From positions 123,484 through 187,483 of the forward strand of contig NZ_SMAA01000005.1 in assembly GCF_004341685.1 (NCBI RefSeq): DNA of 64,000 nucleotides, in the 5' to 3' direction. The position numbers and the translations under genes are program-made. Below the pieces are notes generated by a model. It was not told where the DNA came from, ran no database searches, and saw nothing but the letters and a program-made list of their open reading frames with translations. Positions 27,935 to 36,435 of the stretch are shown in pieces. Origin of the DNA: Pectinatus cerevisiiphilus (GTDB lineage: Bacteria; Bacillota; Negativicutes; Selenomonadales; Selenomonadaceae). Numbering within the stretch: position 1 is the first letter of the stretch; every line of letters begins with the position of its first letter.

Positions 27935-29098
27935 ATGAGTGAAAAAATTTTAGCATATAAAAGAGAAAATGGTAACTTAGGAATTCGTAACTACGTAGCA
28001 ATTATCCCTGTTGATGATTTATCAAATAATGCTGCTGAATCAGTAGCAAAAATAATAAAAGGAACAATTGCCTTATCTCATCCATATGGTCGCCTACAAT
28101 TTGGGGAAGATCTTAATTTACATTTTCGTACCCTTATTGGAAACGGAGCTAATCCTAATGTTGCCGCAGCAATTATTATTGGTATCGAACCAAACTGGGC
28201 TAAAAAAATTGCTGATGGTATTGCAAAAACTGGCAAACCCGTGGCTTATTTTGGAATTGAAGGATATGGCCTTCTTAAAACAATTGAACGTGCTTCCCGT
28301 AAGGCAAAAGAATTTGTCCAATTTGCTACCGCCCAAGAAAAAATAGAAGCAAACTTATCTGATTTAATAATAAGTTTCAAATGCGGTGAATCAGATACAA
28401 CTAGCGGACTAGCAGGAAATCCTACCGCGGGTAGAGTAGCAGAACGGTTAACTGCTGAAGGTGGTACTGTAATCATGGGGGAAACATCAGAAACTACTGG
28501 AGCCGAACATATATTGGCACAACATTTTGCTACTAAAGAGTTAAGTGATAAATATCTAAAAATCCACCGAGACTATCTAAAAATTATTGAAGACAGCGGT
28601 GAAGATCTATTGGGATCACAACCAACTGAAGGAAACATTGCCGGTGGTCTTACTACCATAGAGGAAAAGGCACTAGGTAATATTCAAAAGGCTGGCCGCA
28701 AAGAAAAGGTACTCATCCAAAGCGTTCTTGGTTTAGCAGAAAAGCCTCAGACTAAAGGGTTGCATTTCATGGATAGTTCTTCAGCGGCTGCAGAATATAT
28801 AACACTTATGGGAGCCGCCGGTGCTGTATTACATCTATTTATTACCGGTCAAGGCAATATCGTTGGTAATCCTATAATCCCAGTAATAAAAATTACTGCC
28901 AATCCTAAAACTGTAACTGAAATGTCAGAACATATTGATGTGGATGTTAGCGGTATACTGACTAACGAAATAAATCTTGATCAAGCAGCAGATAAAGTGC
29001 TTGACGCTCTTACGGCTGCTGCACGTGGTCAATTTACAGCGGCTGAAGTACTTGGCCAACAAGAATTTGTATTGACTAGATTATATCCCAGTGCATAA
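27935..29098 (+). CDS. suyB: Sulfolactate sulfo-lyase large subunit-like (UxaA family)
   Basis: 387-residue UxaA-family protein. GIRNYVAIIPVDDLSNNAA, HPYGRLQFGEDLNLHFRTLI, KCGESDTT, the GGLTTIEEKALGN stretch and EHIDVDVSGIL follow, as far as I can recall them, the SuyB subfamily more than altronate dehydratase, whose metal-binding core (KCGESD) they share. With SuyA it would release sulfite from (2R)-3-sulfolactate, leaving pyruvate. ATG at 27935 is chosen over TTG at 27920 because GGAGATAG lies between. A sulfonate-type ABC transporter follows directly, supporting the assignment. Confidence 0.8.
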   Translation: MSEKILAYKRENGNLGIRNYVAIIPVDDLSNNAAESVAKIIKGTIALSHPYGRLQFGEDLNLHFRTLIGNGANPNVAAAIIIGIEPNWAKKIADGIAKTGKPVAYFGIEGYGLLKTIERASRKAKEFVQFATAQEKIEANLSDLIISFKCGESDTTSGLAGNPTAGRVAERLTAEGGTVIMGETSETTGAEHILAQHFATKELSDKYLKIHRDYLKIIEDSGEDLLGSQPTEGNIAGGLTTIEEKALGNIQKAGRKEKVLIQSVLGLAEKPQTKGLHFMDSSSAAAEYITLMGAAGAVLHLFITGQGNIVGNPIIPVIKITANPKTVTEMSEHIDVDVSGILTNEINLDQAADKVLDALTAAARGQFTAAEVLGQQEFVLTRLYPSA

Positions 29099-29143
29099 TA
29101 TGACTTTTAAATAGACCTATGCAAACAGAGCAGGAGTGTACAT

Positions 29144-30124
29144 ATGAAAAAGATTATTATTGGTATATTAATAGCGGTGATAGCTATTGCCGGAATAAAA
29201 GCCGCTTTATCCTTTCAGCAAAAACAAACTGATCAGACCGCCCAAAGTAATAACGCAAGAGTAATACGAATAGGTTACCAGGCCAGCAGTTCATTAACTG
29301 TTTTAGAAAAAACACAAAAGATTTTGGAAAACGAACTTGCTAAAGATAATGTTAAAGTAGAATACAGATTATTTTTAGCTGGTCCCCCGATGAACGAAGC
29401 CCTTGCCAGTGGCCAGATTGATATTGCTAACATGGGACCACTTCCTGCAATTTCAGCTAAGGGCAATGGGATCAATGTAAAAGCAATTGGTAGATCATAT
29501 TCAGACGATTATTACTATAGTTTGCTAATCCGCCCCGATTCAGATATTTCTTCACTTGCAGATCTTAAAGGCAAAAAAATTGGTGTCCAACTCGGCTCAG
29601 GTGCTTATGTTTTCTTCCTGTTCCTTCTTGACCAAAACCATCTATCACTAGATGATTTTAATGTTGTAAATATGACAACGTCTGATCAAAAATCTGCGCT
29701 ACAAAATAATAATGTTGACGCTGTTGTGACATGGCAACCATTTGTTGCCGATATCGAACTCGATAATGCTGGTAAAACACTTATAAATTCTAAAGGCGTT
29801 ATAAAAACAGCTGGTGTATATTTGATGAGAACAGAATTTGGCGAAAAAAATCCTGATCTAGTAAAAAAATTCTTAAAAGCACATGAAGATACTGCTGCTT
29901 ATTTAAAAGACCATCCTGATGAATCATTAAAAGCAATGGCAGAGGATAGTAAAATACCAGAACTTCCCCTTCAAAAATCATTGCAAACAATTGATTGGGA
30001 CATAAATTTCACCCAAGATGATCTCAATACATTTACAAAAATAAAAGATTTAATGAAAAATCAAGGCAACATAAAAAAAGACTTTGATATAAATGATTTT
30101 ATAGATAAATCGTTTATTAATTAG
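29144..30124 (+). CDS. ABC transporter substrate-binding protein, SsuA/TauA-like
   Basis: 326 residues of the NMT1/SsuA-like family that bind sulfonates, taurine, nitrate or thiamine precursors. An N-terminal hydrophobic segment (about 1-24) has no lipobox Cys, so it is either cleaved or a membrane anchor. The domain shows RIGYQASSSLTVLEK, IDIANMGPLPAI and LKGKKIGVQLGSG, in family order. It lies 45 bases after suyB. Which anionic ligand it binds cannot be read from sequence; sulfolactate or another organosulfonate is inferred from its neighbours. Confidence 0.85.
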   Translation: MKKIIIGILIAVIAIAGIKAALSFQQKQTDQTAQSNNARVIRIGYQASSSLTVLEKTQKILENELAKDNVKVEYRLFLAGPPMNEALASGQIDIANMGPLPAISAKGNGINVKAIGRSYSDDYYYSLLIRPDSDISSLADLKGKKIGVQLGSGAYVFFLFLLDQNHLSLDDFNVVNMTTSDQKSALQNNNVDAVVTWQPFVADIELDNAGKTLINSKGVIKTAGVYLMRTEFGEKNPDLVKKFLKAHEDTAAYLKDHPDESLKAMAEDSKIPELPLQKSLQTIDWDINFTQDDLNTFTKIKDLMKNQGNIKKDFDINDFIDKSFIN

Positions 30125-30275
30125 ATTAAAGGGGCCTGTCGTATTCAGTATTCTTTAATAAACATGCAAAACATCCATCTGTTTAACATCTGTTTAGTCA
30201 TATGATGATTGCATGGTTATTCAAGTTATGCATTGCATACTACAGCCCCATTTTATATTAATTTAGGAAAATATC
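30125..30275 (+). other. Intergenic segment with possible long-range RNA pairing
   Basis: Between the binding-protein and permease genes. GGGGCCTGTCGTA (about 30131-30143) can pair with TACTACAGCCCC (about 30238-30249) with one bulge and one mismatch, closing a structured loop of about 95 nt. No T tract follows. It could set the transporter-subunit ratio. Confidence 0.4.
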
Positions 30276-31073
30276 ATGAAAAAAACATATATATGGCTTA
30301 CTCAAAACTACTTATCAATAATAACACCTCTAATCTTATTATCAATCTGGGAACTAAGCAGTCGCTTAAATCTAATAGAAAATACATTTCTACCACCACC
30401 ATCATTGATACTAAAAGAATTTTTTATTCTTTTACTAAATGGTGAATTGATAAAAAACCTGCTCATTAGTATTATTCGCGTTGCTGAAGGATTCTTTATA
30501 GGCGTCAGTCTCGGCATTATTGTCGGTATACAGGTTGCACTAAACAAGAATTTACAAAAAGCTGTCCGCTTCATTTTTGGCATTTTAAGACCTATCCCAG
30601 TCATTGCTTGGATTCCTGTGTTAATATTATGGCTTGGTATTGATGAATCATCCAAAGTAGCTGCAATATCTATAGGGAGTTTTTGGTCAGTTTTAGTCAG
30701 CGTTGTACAAGCAATAAAAAATGTTGATAAGAAATATCTGGAAGTAGCTAAAGTTTTACGTAAAGACTATAAAACAATTTTGCTAAAAGTAATCTTACCT
30801 TCAACCTTACCACAAATTTTTACAGGTATTCGTATTGGTATTGATGTTGCATGGAGAAGTGTTATTGCGGCTGAATTAATTGCTGCTTCAGCAGGTATTG
30901 GTTATATGATTATGTATGCCCGAGAACTTTTCCAGATAGATATCGTATTAGTAGGTGTATTCTCTATTGGGCTTACTGGTATCATTATCGAAGAATTACT
31001 AAAAATACTTGAACATCACCTTTTGCGCTGGAATACAAACATTTACCAAGAAGAGGCCTCGGAAAAACCATGA
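30276..31073 (+). CDS. ABC transporter permease, SsuC-like
   Basis: 265-residue inner-membrane permease with about six segments and the BPD_transp_1 EAA-type loop (VLPSTLPQIFTGIRIGIDVAW-type, seen at about residues 172-192) followed by AAELIAASAGIGYMI. It would form the channel for the binding protein encoded just upstream. Its last four bases overlap the ATPase start (ATGA). Confidence 0.88.
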   Translation: MKKTYIWLTQNYLSIITPLILLSIWELSSRLNLIENTFLPPPSLILKEFFILLLNGELIKNLLISIIRVAEGFFIGVSLGIIVGIQVALNKNLQKAVRFIFGILRPIPVIAWIPVLILWLGIDESSKVAAISIGSFWSVLVSVVQAIKNVDKKYLEVAKVLRKDYKTILLKVILPSTLPQIFTGIRIGIDVAWRSVIAAELIAASAGIGYMIMYARELFQIDIVLVGVFSIGLTGIIIEELLKILEHHLLRWNTNIYQEEASEKP

Positions 31074-31849
31074 AAAATTTAGAACAATTATCCTTACATA
31101 ATATAAATAAATCTTTTTTTATTAACAACAAAAAGATAGACGTCCTTAAAGATATTAATCTTGATGTAACCCCTGGTGAATTTGTTAGCATCATAGGGCC
31201 AAGTGGTTGCGGAAAAAGTACGCTATTAAGATTAATCATTGGTCTTAGCCATCAAACTATTGGCAGTATTTTACTTGGCGGTCGTGAATTACAAGAGTCT
31301 ACTCACGAAGTTGGCATAGTTTTTCAAGAATCTCGTCTATTCCCTTGGTTATCTGTATATAAAAATATTACTTTTGGCCTTGAAAATGAACATCTCTCCC
31401 AAAAAGATCAAGCAGATGTAAAAGAACATCTGCATCTTGTCGGCTTAGAAAATTTTGCAGATGCCTATCCTTCTCAATTATCTGGTGGTATGCAGCAACG
31501 TGTAAGTATCGCCCGCGCTCTCATTAGTCATCCAAAAGTCTTATTGCTTGATGAACCTTTTGGTGCTCTGGATGCAATAACCCGTATTTATATGCAACAA
31601 GAAATCACCCGCATATGGCAGACTGAAAAAAGCACTATCCTTTTGGTAACACATGATATTGATGAAGCAATATTTCTCAGTGATCGCGTAATAGTCATGT
31701 CCCATAGACCTGCGACCATAAAAAATATCATATCTGTTGACCTACCTCGTCCACGTGACAGAAACAGTTATGATTTTTTATTATTGCGTAAAAAAATATA
31801 TAAAGAATTTTTTAATGAAATTGAAATGCCTTTTTCTTTTAGTATATAA
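31070..31849 (+). CDS. ABC transporter ATP-binding protein, SsuB-like
   Basis: 259-residue ATPase. Walker A GPSGCGKST, Q-loop VFQESRLFPWL, signature LSGGMQQR, Walker B VLLLDEPFGALD and switch His in VTHDIDEA are all present. The FPWLSVYKNI run after the Q-loop is usual in nitrate/sulfonate/taurine importers. It closes the operon and is followed by a terminator. Confidence 0.92.
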   Translation: MKNLEQLSLHNINKSFFINNKKIDVLKDINLDVTPGEFVSIIGPSGCGKSTLLRLIIGLSHQTIGSILLGGRELQESTHEVGIVFQESRLFPWLSVYKNITFGLENEHLSQKDQADVKEHLHLVGLENFADAYPSQLSGGMQQRVSIARALISHPKVLLLDEPFGALDAITRIYMQQEITRIWQTEKSTILLVTHDIDEAIFLSDRVIVMSHRPATIKNIISVDLPRPRDRNSYDFLLLRKKIYKEFFNEIEMPFSFSI

Positions 31850-31931
31850 ATGATTTTAAACTTAAATTTTTTAATTATACTAAAGTTTTCGATTTACAAT
31901 ATATCATTTTAATGATATTATTATTTATAGC

Positions 31932-31975
31932 AACGGTGCTTAGAGTGGATGTTTTTTACTTTAAGTACCGTTTTT
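31932..31975 (+). terminator. Terminator of the radical SAM/suyAB/ABC operon
   Basis: Arms AACGGTGCTTAGAGT and ACTTTAAGTACCGTT (two mismatches) with T-rich loop and TTTTTA after it. Confidence 0.8.
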
Positions 31976-32013
31976 ATATTATTCATTTCTAAAAAAGAAG
32001 AAGGTTAATTACC

Positions 32014-33231
32014 ATGGCAGAAAATAAGATTCAAAAAGAAGCAGACCGCTTTAAGGTAAAAACCCAGCTGCGTTCTTACATTGGTGCAATTTTCCTTATG
32101 GCTATTACGGCAATTGGTCCTGGCTTTCTTATGCAGACTACAGTTTTTACACAAAAATCGGGTGCTAGTTTCGGTTTCGTAATTCTGGCCTCAGTAGTAA
32201 TTGATATTATTGTACAGATAAATGTATGGCGAATTATCGTTGCTTCTGGCAAGCGTGGCCAGGAAATTGGCAATGCCGTTCTACCCGGACTAGGCTATTT
32301 TATTTCCGTCCTGATCATTATCGGCGGCTTATGCTTTAACATTGGTAACGTTGCAGGTGCAGCACTCGGCCTTAATGTTTTATTCGGTCTTTCGATAAAA
32401 CCGGCCGCTGTCATTTGCGGTATCATTGCTTTATCAATTTTTTGTTTTAAACAAATTGGCGAAATCATGGACAAATTTGTCAGCACATTTGGTATTGTCC
32501 GTATTTTACTGGCTGTATTCGTCGCTGTAGCAGCACTTCCGCCCGTCCAAGAAGCTGTAGTCAAGACCTTTGTACCTGACACAATTGATATCATGGCTCT
32601 TATAACCTTAATAGGTGGCAGCGTCGGTGGTTATATAACATTTACCGGTGGGCACCGGCTACTTGATTCCGGTATAAAAGGCATAAAATTTATTCCGCAG
32701 GCAACAAGAAGCGCAGTTAGTGGTATATTAATAACTGGTGTTATGCGTATCATCCTGTTTTTAGGTGCATTAGGCGTAATTGCGCATGGTTATGCTATCG
32801 ATCCAGCCAACCCAGCAGCATCAGTTTTCCAATCTGCCGCAGGTGATATCGGCTACAAACTTTTCGGTATTGTAATATGGTCTGCAGGTACTACTTCTGT
32901 TATTGGCTGCGCTTATACATCAGTCTCCTTCCTAAAATCCTTCAGCAACAAGATCGATGCTTATTACAGTAAAATTATTATTGCCTTTATCATATTTTCT
33001 ACATTCGTTTTTGTCCTTATCGGCCAACCGGTAAAAGTTCTTATCATTGTCGGTACAATTAATGGTTTTATCCTTCCTCTGGCGCTTGCCTCCATTTTAA
33101 TAGGTGCCTACAATAAAAAAATTGTTGGTGAATATAAGCATCCTGTATGGATGACAGTAACCGGTATTCTCGTCGTCATCGTAATGGGTTACATGAGCGT
33201 CCACACATTTATAACCCAATTTTTAAGCTGA
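32014..33231 (+). CDS. NRAMP-related transporter, YcsG-like (probable 5-oxoproline or amino-acid carrier)
   Basis: 405-residue membrane protein with about 11 segments in the NRAMP fold. The first half has AIGPGFLMQTTVFTQKSGASFG where true metal transporters carry DPGN, so metal coordination is lost. In Bacillus subtilis ycsG accompanies ycsF, kipI and kipA, as here, which suggests uptake of pyroglutamate or a related compound (inference). ATG 32014 follows AGAAGGT. A strong hairpin separates it from pxpA. Confidence 0.78.
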   Translation: MAENKIQKEADRFKVKTQLRSYIGAIFLMAITAIGPGFLMQTTVFTQKSGASFGFVILASVVIDIIVQINVWRIIVASGKRGQEIGNAVLPGLGYFISVLIIIGGLCFNIGNVAGAALGLNVLFGLSIKPAAVICGIIALSIFCFKQIGEIMDKFVSTFGIVRILLAVFVAVAALPPVQEAVVKTFVPDTIDIMALITLIGGSVGGYITFTGGHRLLDSGIKGIKFIPQATRSAVSGILITGVMRIILFLGALGVIAHGYAIDPANPAASVFQSAAGDIGYKLFGIVIWSAGTTSVIGCAYTSVSFLKSFSNKIDAYYSKIIIAFIIFSTFVFVLIGQPVKVLIIVGTINGFILPLALASILIGAYNKKIVGEYKHPVWMTVTGILVVIVMGYMSVHTFITQFLS

Positions 33232-33306
33232 GCATTCAATTTCAAACCTTATAGACTGCCAATGCAGTCCAGTCCTAATTTTCATTGCTGAGTTAGGTAT
33301 CAGATA

Positions 33307-33347
33307 AAAATAAAACTGCCATACTCAGAGTATGGCAGTTTTATTTT
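33307..33347 (+). terminator. Strong hairpin between the transporter gene and pxpA
   Basis: A 19-bp perfect stem AAAATAAAACTGCCATACT with loop CAG, ending in a T-rich arm. It should end most transporter mRNA and leave pxpA to its own promoter or to readthrough. Confidence 0.8.
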
Positions 33348-33414
33348 GCAGACTGTATAATTAATAATGATCATTCTTATAAACAAGCCACATCTCAAGA
33401 AAGGAACATTTTCT

Positions 33415-34176
33415 ATGAAAACAATAGATTTAAACAGCGATCTAGGTGAAAGTTTCGGCGCATACAAAATTGGCAATGACAATGCCATCTTAAAATATGT
33501 TTCCTCCGCCAACATAGCCTGCGGTTTTCATGCGGGCGATCCGCGTGTTATGCACGAAACAGTCGCACTGGCACTTAAAAACAATACGGCAATAGGCGCC
33601 CATCCAGGCCTTATGGATTTAAATGGATTTGGTCGACGCGCTATAAATATAACAGAGCAAGAAGCTTATGATTTAATAATATATCAGGTAGGTGCCTTAG
33701 CCGCCTTTGCCAAAGCTGCGGGAACACAACTGCAACACGTAAAACCGCATGGTGCCCTTTATAATATGGCTGCCAAAGATGCTGCCCTGGCAAAAGCTAT
33801 CGCCAAAGCCATTTATGATGTAGACAGCAGCCTTATTTTATATGGACTTGCCGGCAGTGAACTAATAAAAGCAGGAAAAGCAATTGGCCTGCCGACTGCA
33901 AGCGAAGTATTTGCCGACAGGATGTATATGCCCGATGGCAGCCTAATGTCTCGCAGCCTCCCGGGTGCCGTCCTGTCCGATGATAAAAAGGCTATCGCAC
34001 AGGTTTTACAAATGCTCAAAGAAGGAACGGTAACGACAGCAAATGGCAGTAAAATAGCTGTCCAAGCTGATACGATCTGCATTCATGGTGATAATGCCAA
34101 AGCCCTCGTCTTCGCTGAAAAAATAAACACTTCGCTAAAAAATGCTGGTATATCAATACATTCTTTCCAAAATTAA
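33415..34176 (+). CDS. pxpA: 5-oxoprolinase subunit A (LamB/YcsF family)
   Basis: 253-residue subunit of the prokaryotic ATP-dependent 5-oxoprolinase, which opens 5-oxoproline to glutamate. [23 protein letters not shown] and [10 protein letters not shown] are the family hallmarks. The start at 33415 has AAGAAAGGAAC ahead; the longer reading from 33367 lacks one. pxpB follows 66 bases later. Confidence 0.93.
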   Translation: MKTIDLNSDLGESFGAYKIGNDNAILKYVSSANIACGFHAGDPRVMHETVALALKNNTAIGAHPGLMDLNGFGRRAINITEQEAYDLIIYQVGALAAFAKAAGTQLQHVKPHGALYNMAAKDAALAKAIAKAIYDVDSSLILYGLAGSELIKAGKAIGLPTASEVFADRMYMPDGSLMSRSLPGAVLSDDKKAIAQVLQMLKEGTVTTANGSKIAVQADTICIHGDNAKALVFAEKINTSLKNAGISIHSFQN

Positions 34177-34242
34177 TTTTCTTGTTTACATAGTTTTTCA
34201 TTCTATTCTAATTTTAGAAATTGCTGTCCTTGGAGGAAAATT

Positions 34243-34971
34243 GTGAATAAAAAAACCTATGTCATAAGACCTCTCGGTGAAACAGGACTTATCGTCACTT
34301 TTGGTGACCAAATAAGTCCACAAATCCATAAACGAATAAAAAATCTGGCTGATTATATTGAGAAACATCCTTTTCCTGGATTCTATGAGTATGTTATTTC
34401 CTATACCAGTGTAGCGGTCTTTTATAATCCTTTCGTCATTAAAAATAATGGTATTGCCACAGCAGATAAAACGGCGTACCGTACAGTTTTAGAAATAATT
34501 GAAACCTATATTGCTGCCGCGGCTAAATTACCGCAGACAACTCCGCACACAGTAGAAATTCCTGTATGTTATGGCGATGATTACGGTCCAGATATAGACT
34601 TCGTTGCAAAACATAATAAGCTTTCCATCAATGAAGTAATCGAAATTCATTCACAAAAAACTTATCTGGTGTATATGATAGGTTTTTGTCCGGGATTCCC
34701 TTACCTTGGTGGAATGGATACAAGAATTGCCACACCACGCAGAGCAGAACCGCGCCTCTCCATTCCTGCCGGCAGCATCGGTATAGCAGGCAAGCAGACT
34801 GGCGGCTATCCGATAAGTACACCTGGTGGTTGGCAGCTTATCGGGCGCACGCCAATTGACCTGTTCCGCCCAGAATCGCTCAATCCCAGCCTGCTTCATT
34901 CCGGTGATTTAGTAAAATTTGTTCCTATTACATCGGAAAAATATCAGCAGCTAAAGGAGAATAACCCATGA
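34243..34971 (+). CDS. pxpB: 5-oxoprolinase subunit B (KipI family)
   Basis: 242 residues with GFCPGFPYLGGMD, PAGSIGIAGKQTGGYP and TPGGWQLIGRTP, the KipI signature. Related to half of the carboxyltransferase domain of urea carboxylase. Acts with PxpC and PxpA. GTG start with GGAGG seven bases ahead. Its stop overlaps the pxpC start (ATGA). Confidence 0.93.
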   Translation: MNKKTYVIRPLGETGLIVTFGDQISPQIHKRIKNLADYIEKHPFPGFYEYVISYTSVAVFYNPFVIKNNGIATADKTAYRTVLEIIETYIAAAAKLPQTTPHTVEIPVCYGDDYGPDIDFVAKHNKLSINEVIEIHSQKTYLVYMIGFCPGFPYLGGMDTRIATPRRAEPRLSIPAGSIGIAGKQTGGYPISTPGGWQLIGRTPIDLFRPESLNPSLLHSGDLVKFVPITSEKYQQLKENNP

Positions 34972-35972
34972 GTTTACAGATAATCCGACCCGGCCTGCTG
35001 ACAAGCATTCAGGACACTGGCCGTTACGGCTATCAAAAAATAGGTGTTCTCGTATCAGGTGCCATGGATACTTACTCTATGCGTCTTGCCAATATACTTG
35101 TCGGCAACAATGAAAATGAGGGAACCCTCGAAATTACTCTTCTCGGTCCAACTATCGAGTTCACCGCTGATACGCTTATCGCCGTCACTGGCGGTGATTT
35201 TAAACCAATAATAGATGGCATGCCTGTACCATATATGCGCCCGGTTGCCGTAAAAGCCGGTGCCATTATGAAATTTGGCAGCTGTCAAATAGGCTGCCGT
35301 GCATACATAGCAGTAGCTGGCGGTTTTGACATCAACCCCGTAATGGGCAGCAAAAGCACTTATATAAGAGCCGGCATTGGTGGCTTCAAAGGACGCGCCT
35401 TGCAAAAGGGCGACCAGCTGAATACCGTTACCCCAAATGCCTTTGGCCAACAAATGCTTTCCCAATTATTGTCACGTGGTGCCCAATCCTTTGCCGAAGC
35501 CCGCTGGTACATTGGCAAAACACATCTTTCTACGGAAAACCTGCGCAAGCCAATACGCGTTACAGCAGGTCTTCATTACAAATATTTTGACCAACAATCA
35601 AAATATAGTTTTTTCTCCTCTGGTTACACTATTACCAATAATGCCGACAGGATGGGGTACAGGTTAAAAGGTGAAATGCTAAAAACAGAAAAACCTCTGG
35701 AAATAATATCCGAAGCAATCGGCCTTGGCACAATCCAAATTCCCCCTCAGGGAATGCCAATAATCTTGATGGCTGACCATCAATCGGTCGCTGGTTATCC
35801 CGTCATCGCTCAAGCAATTGCGGTAGATGCAGCGCGTATAGCACAAATGAAACCCAACGACCACATCCATTTCAAACTAATCAGCAATGAAGAGGGCGAA
35901 CGCCTGTTTATTGAGATGGAAAAATACATGGAAAACATAAAAATCGCTGTAAATGCAAAATTACAAAACTAA
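34968..35972 (+). CDS. pxpC: 5-oxoprolinase subunit C (KipA family)
   Basis: 334 residues; LLTSIQDTGRYGYQKIG, GAMDTYSMRLANILVGN and the later GMPIILMADHQSVAGYP are typical KipA/allophanate-hydrolase subunit 2 motifs. Forms a complex with PxpB. Overlapping start codon implies coupled translation and 1:1 stoichiometry. The biotin carrier gene begins 15 bases later. Confidence 0.93.
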   Translation: MSLQIIRPGLLTSIQDTGRYGYQKIGVLVSGAMDTYSMRLANILVGNNENEGTLEITLLGPTIEFTADTLIAVTGGDFKPIIDGMPVPYMRPVAVKAGAIMKFGSCQIGCRAYIAVAGGFDINPVMGSKSTYIRAGIGGFKGRALQKGDQLNTVTPNAFGQQMLSQLLSRGAQSFAEARWYIGKTHLSTENLRKPIRVTAGLHYKYFDQQSKYSFFSSGYTITNNADRMGYRLKGEMLKTEKPLEIISEAIGLGTIQIPPQGMPIILMADHQSVAGYPVIAQAIAVDAARIAQMKPNDHIHFKLISNEEGERLFIEMEKYMENIKIAVNAKLQN

Positions 35973-35987
35973 CAGGGGGAATATATT

Positions 35988-36422
35988 TTGTTGGAATTAG
36001 ATGAAATAAAGGATTTAATGCAGGCACTGGAACATTCTTCCTTGAGCAGAATTAAATTAAAATTTAGCGACGGTACAATATTACTTGAAAAAAACGGTTC
36101 ACCAACTGCGGCCGCTTTACCCACAACACCTAAATGCGAGCAACCAGTTCCGCGTACACTGTTAAATACCGGTAGCGAAAAAATCGAAGAAATAACGGCA
36201 CCTATGGTCGGCACATTTTATAGTTCACCTGAACCAAACATGCCTTCGTTTGTCCAGTTAGGGACTAAAGTCCACCACAATACTGTGGTCTGTGTCTTAG
36301 AAGCTATGAAACTATTCTCTGAAATTGAAGCGCAAACCGAAGGAGAAATCGTCGAAATCCTTGTAAAAGACGGTGACTTTGTCGAATACGGCCAACCGTT
36401 ATTTAAAATAAAAACGTATTAA
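35988..36422 (+). CDS. accB: Biotin carboxyl carrier protein
   Basis: 144 residues. Residues 1-70 are the variable N-terminus (LDEIKDLMQALEHSSLSRIK) and linker; the C-terminal biotinyl domain has the biotin-accepting Lys in VLEAMKLFSEIE and GDFVEYGQPLFKI. TTG start with AGGGGGA ahead. No accA or accD follows, so this carrier and the carboxylase after it probably serve the pxp cluster instead of fatty-acid synthesis, or are shared; the sequence cannot decide. Confidence 0.9.
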   Translation: MLELDEIKDLMQALEHSSLSRIKLKFSDGTILLEKNGSPTAAALPTTPKCEQPVPRTLLNTGSEKIEEITAPMVGTFYSSPEPNMPSFVQLGTKVHHNTVVCVLEAMKLFSEIEAQTEGEIVEILVKDGDFVEYGQPLFKIKTY

Positions 36423-36435
36423 AATAGGGGTACTT

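Noticed and set aside
27622..29098. Altronate dehydratase (uxaA) in the uronate pathway
   Set aside because: The SAF and large domains are separate chains of SuyA and SuyB size, the sequence follows SuyB-like motifs, and a sulfonate-type importer follows; no uxaB/uxaC genes are nearby. It stays as the main alternative.
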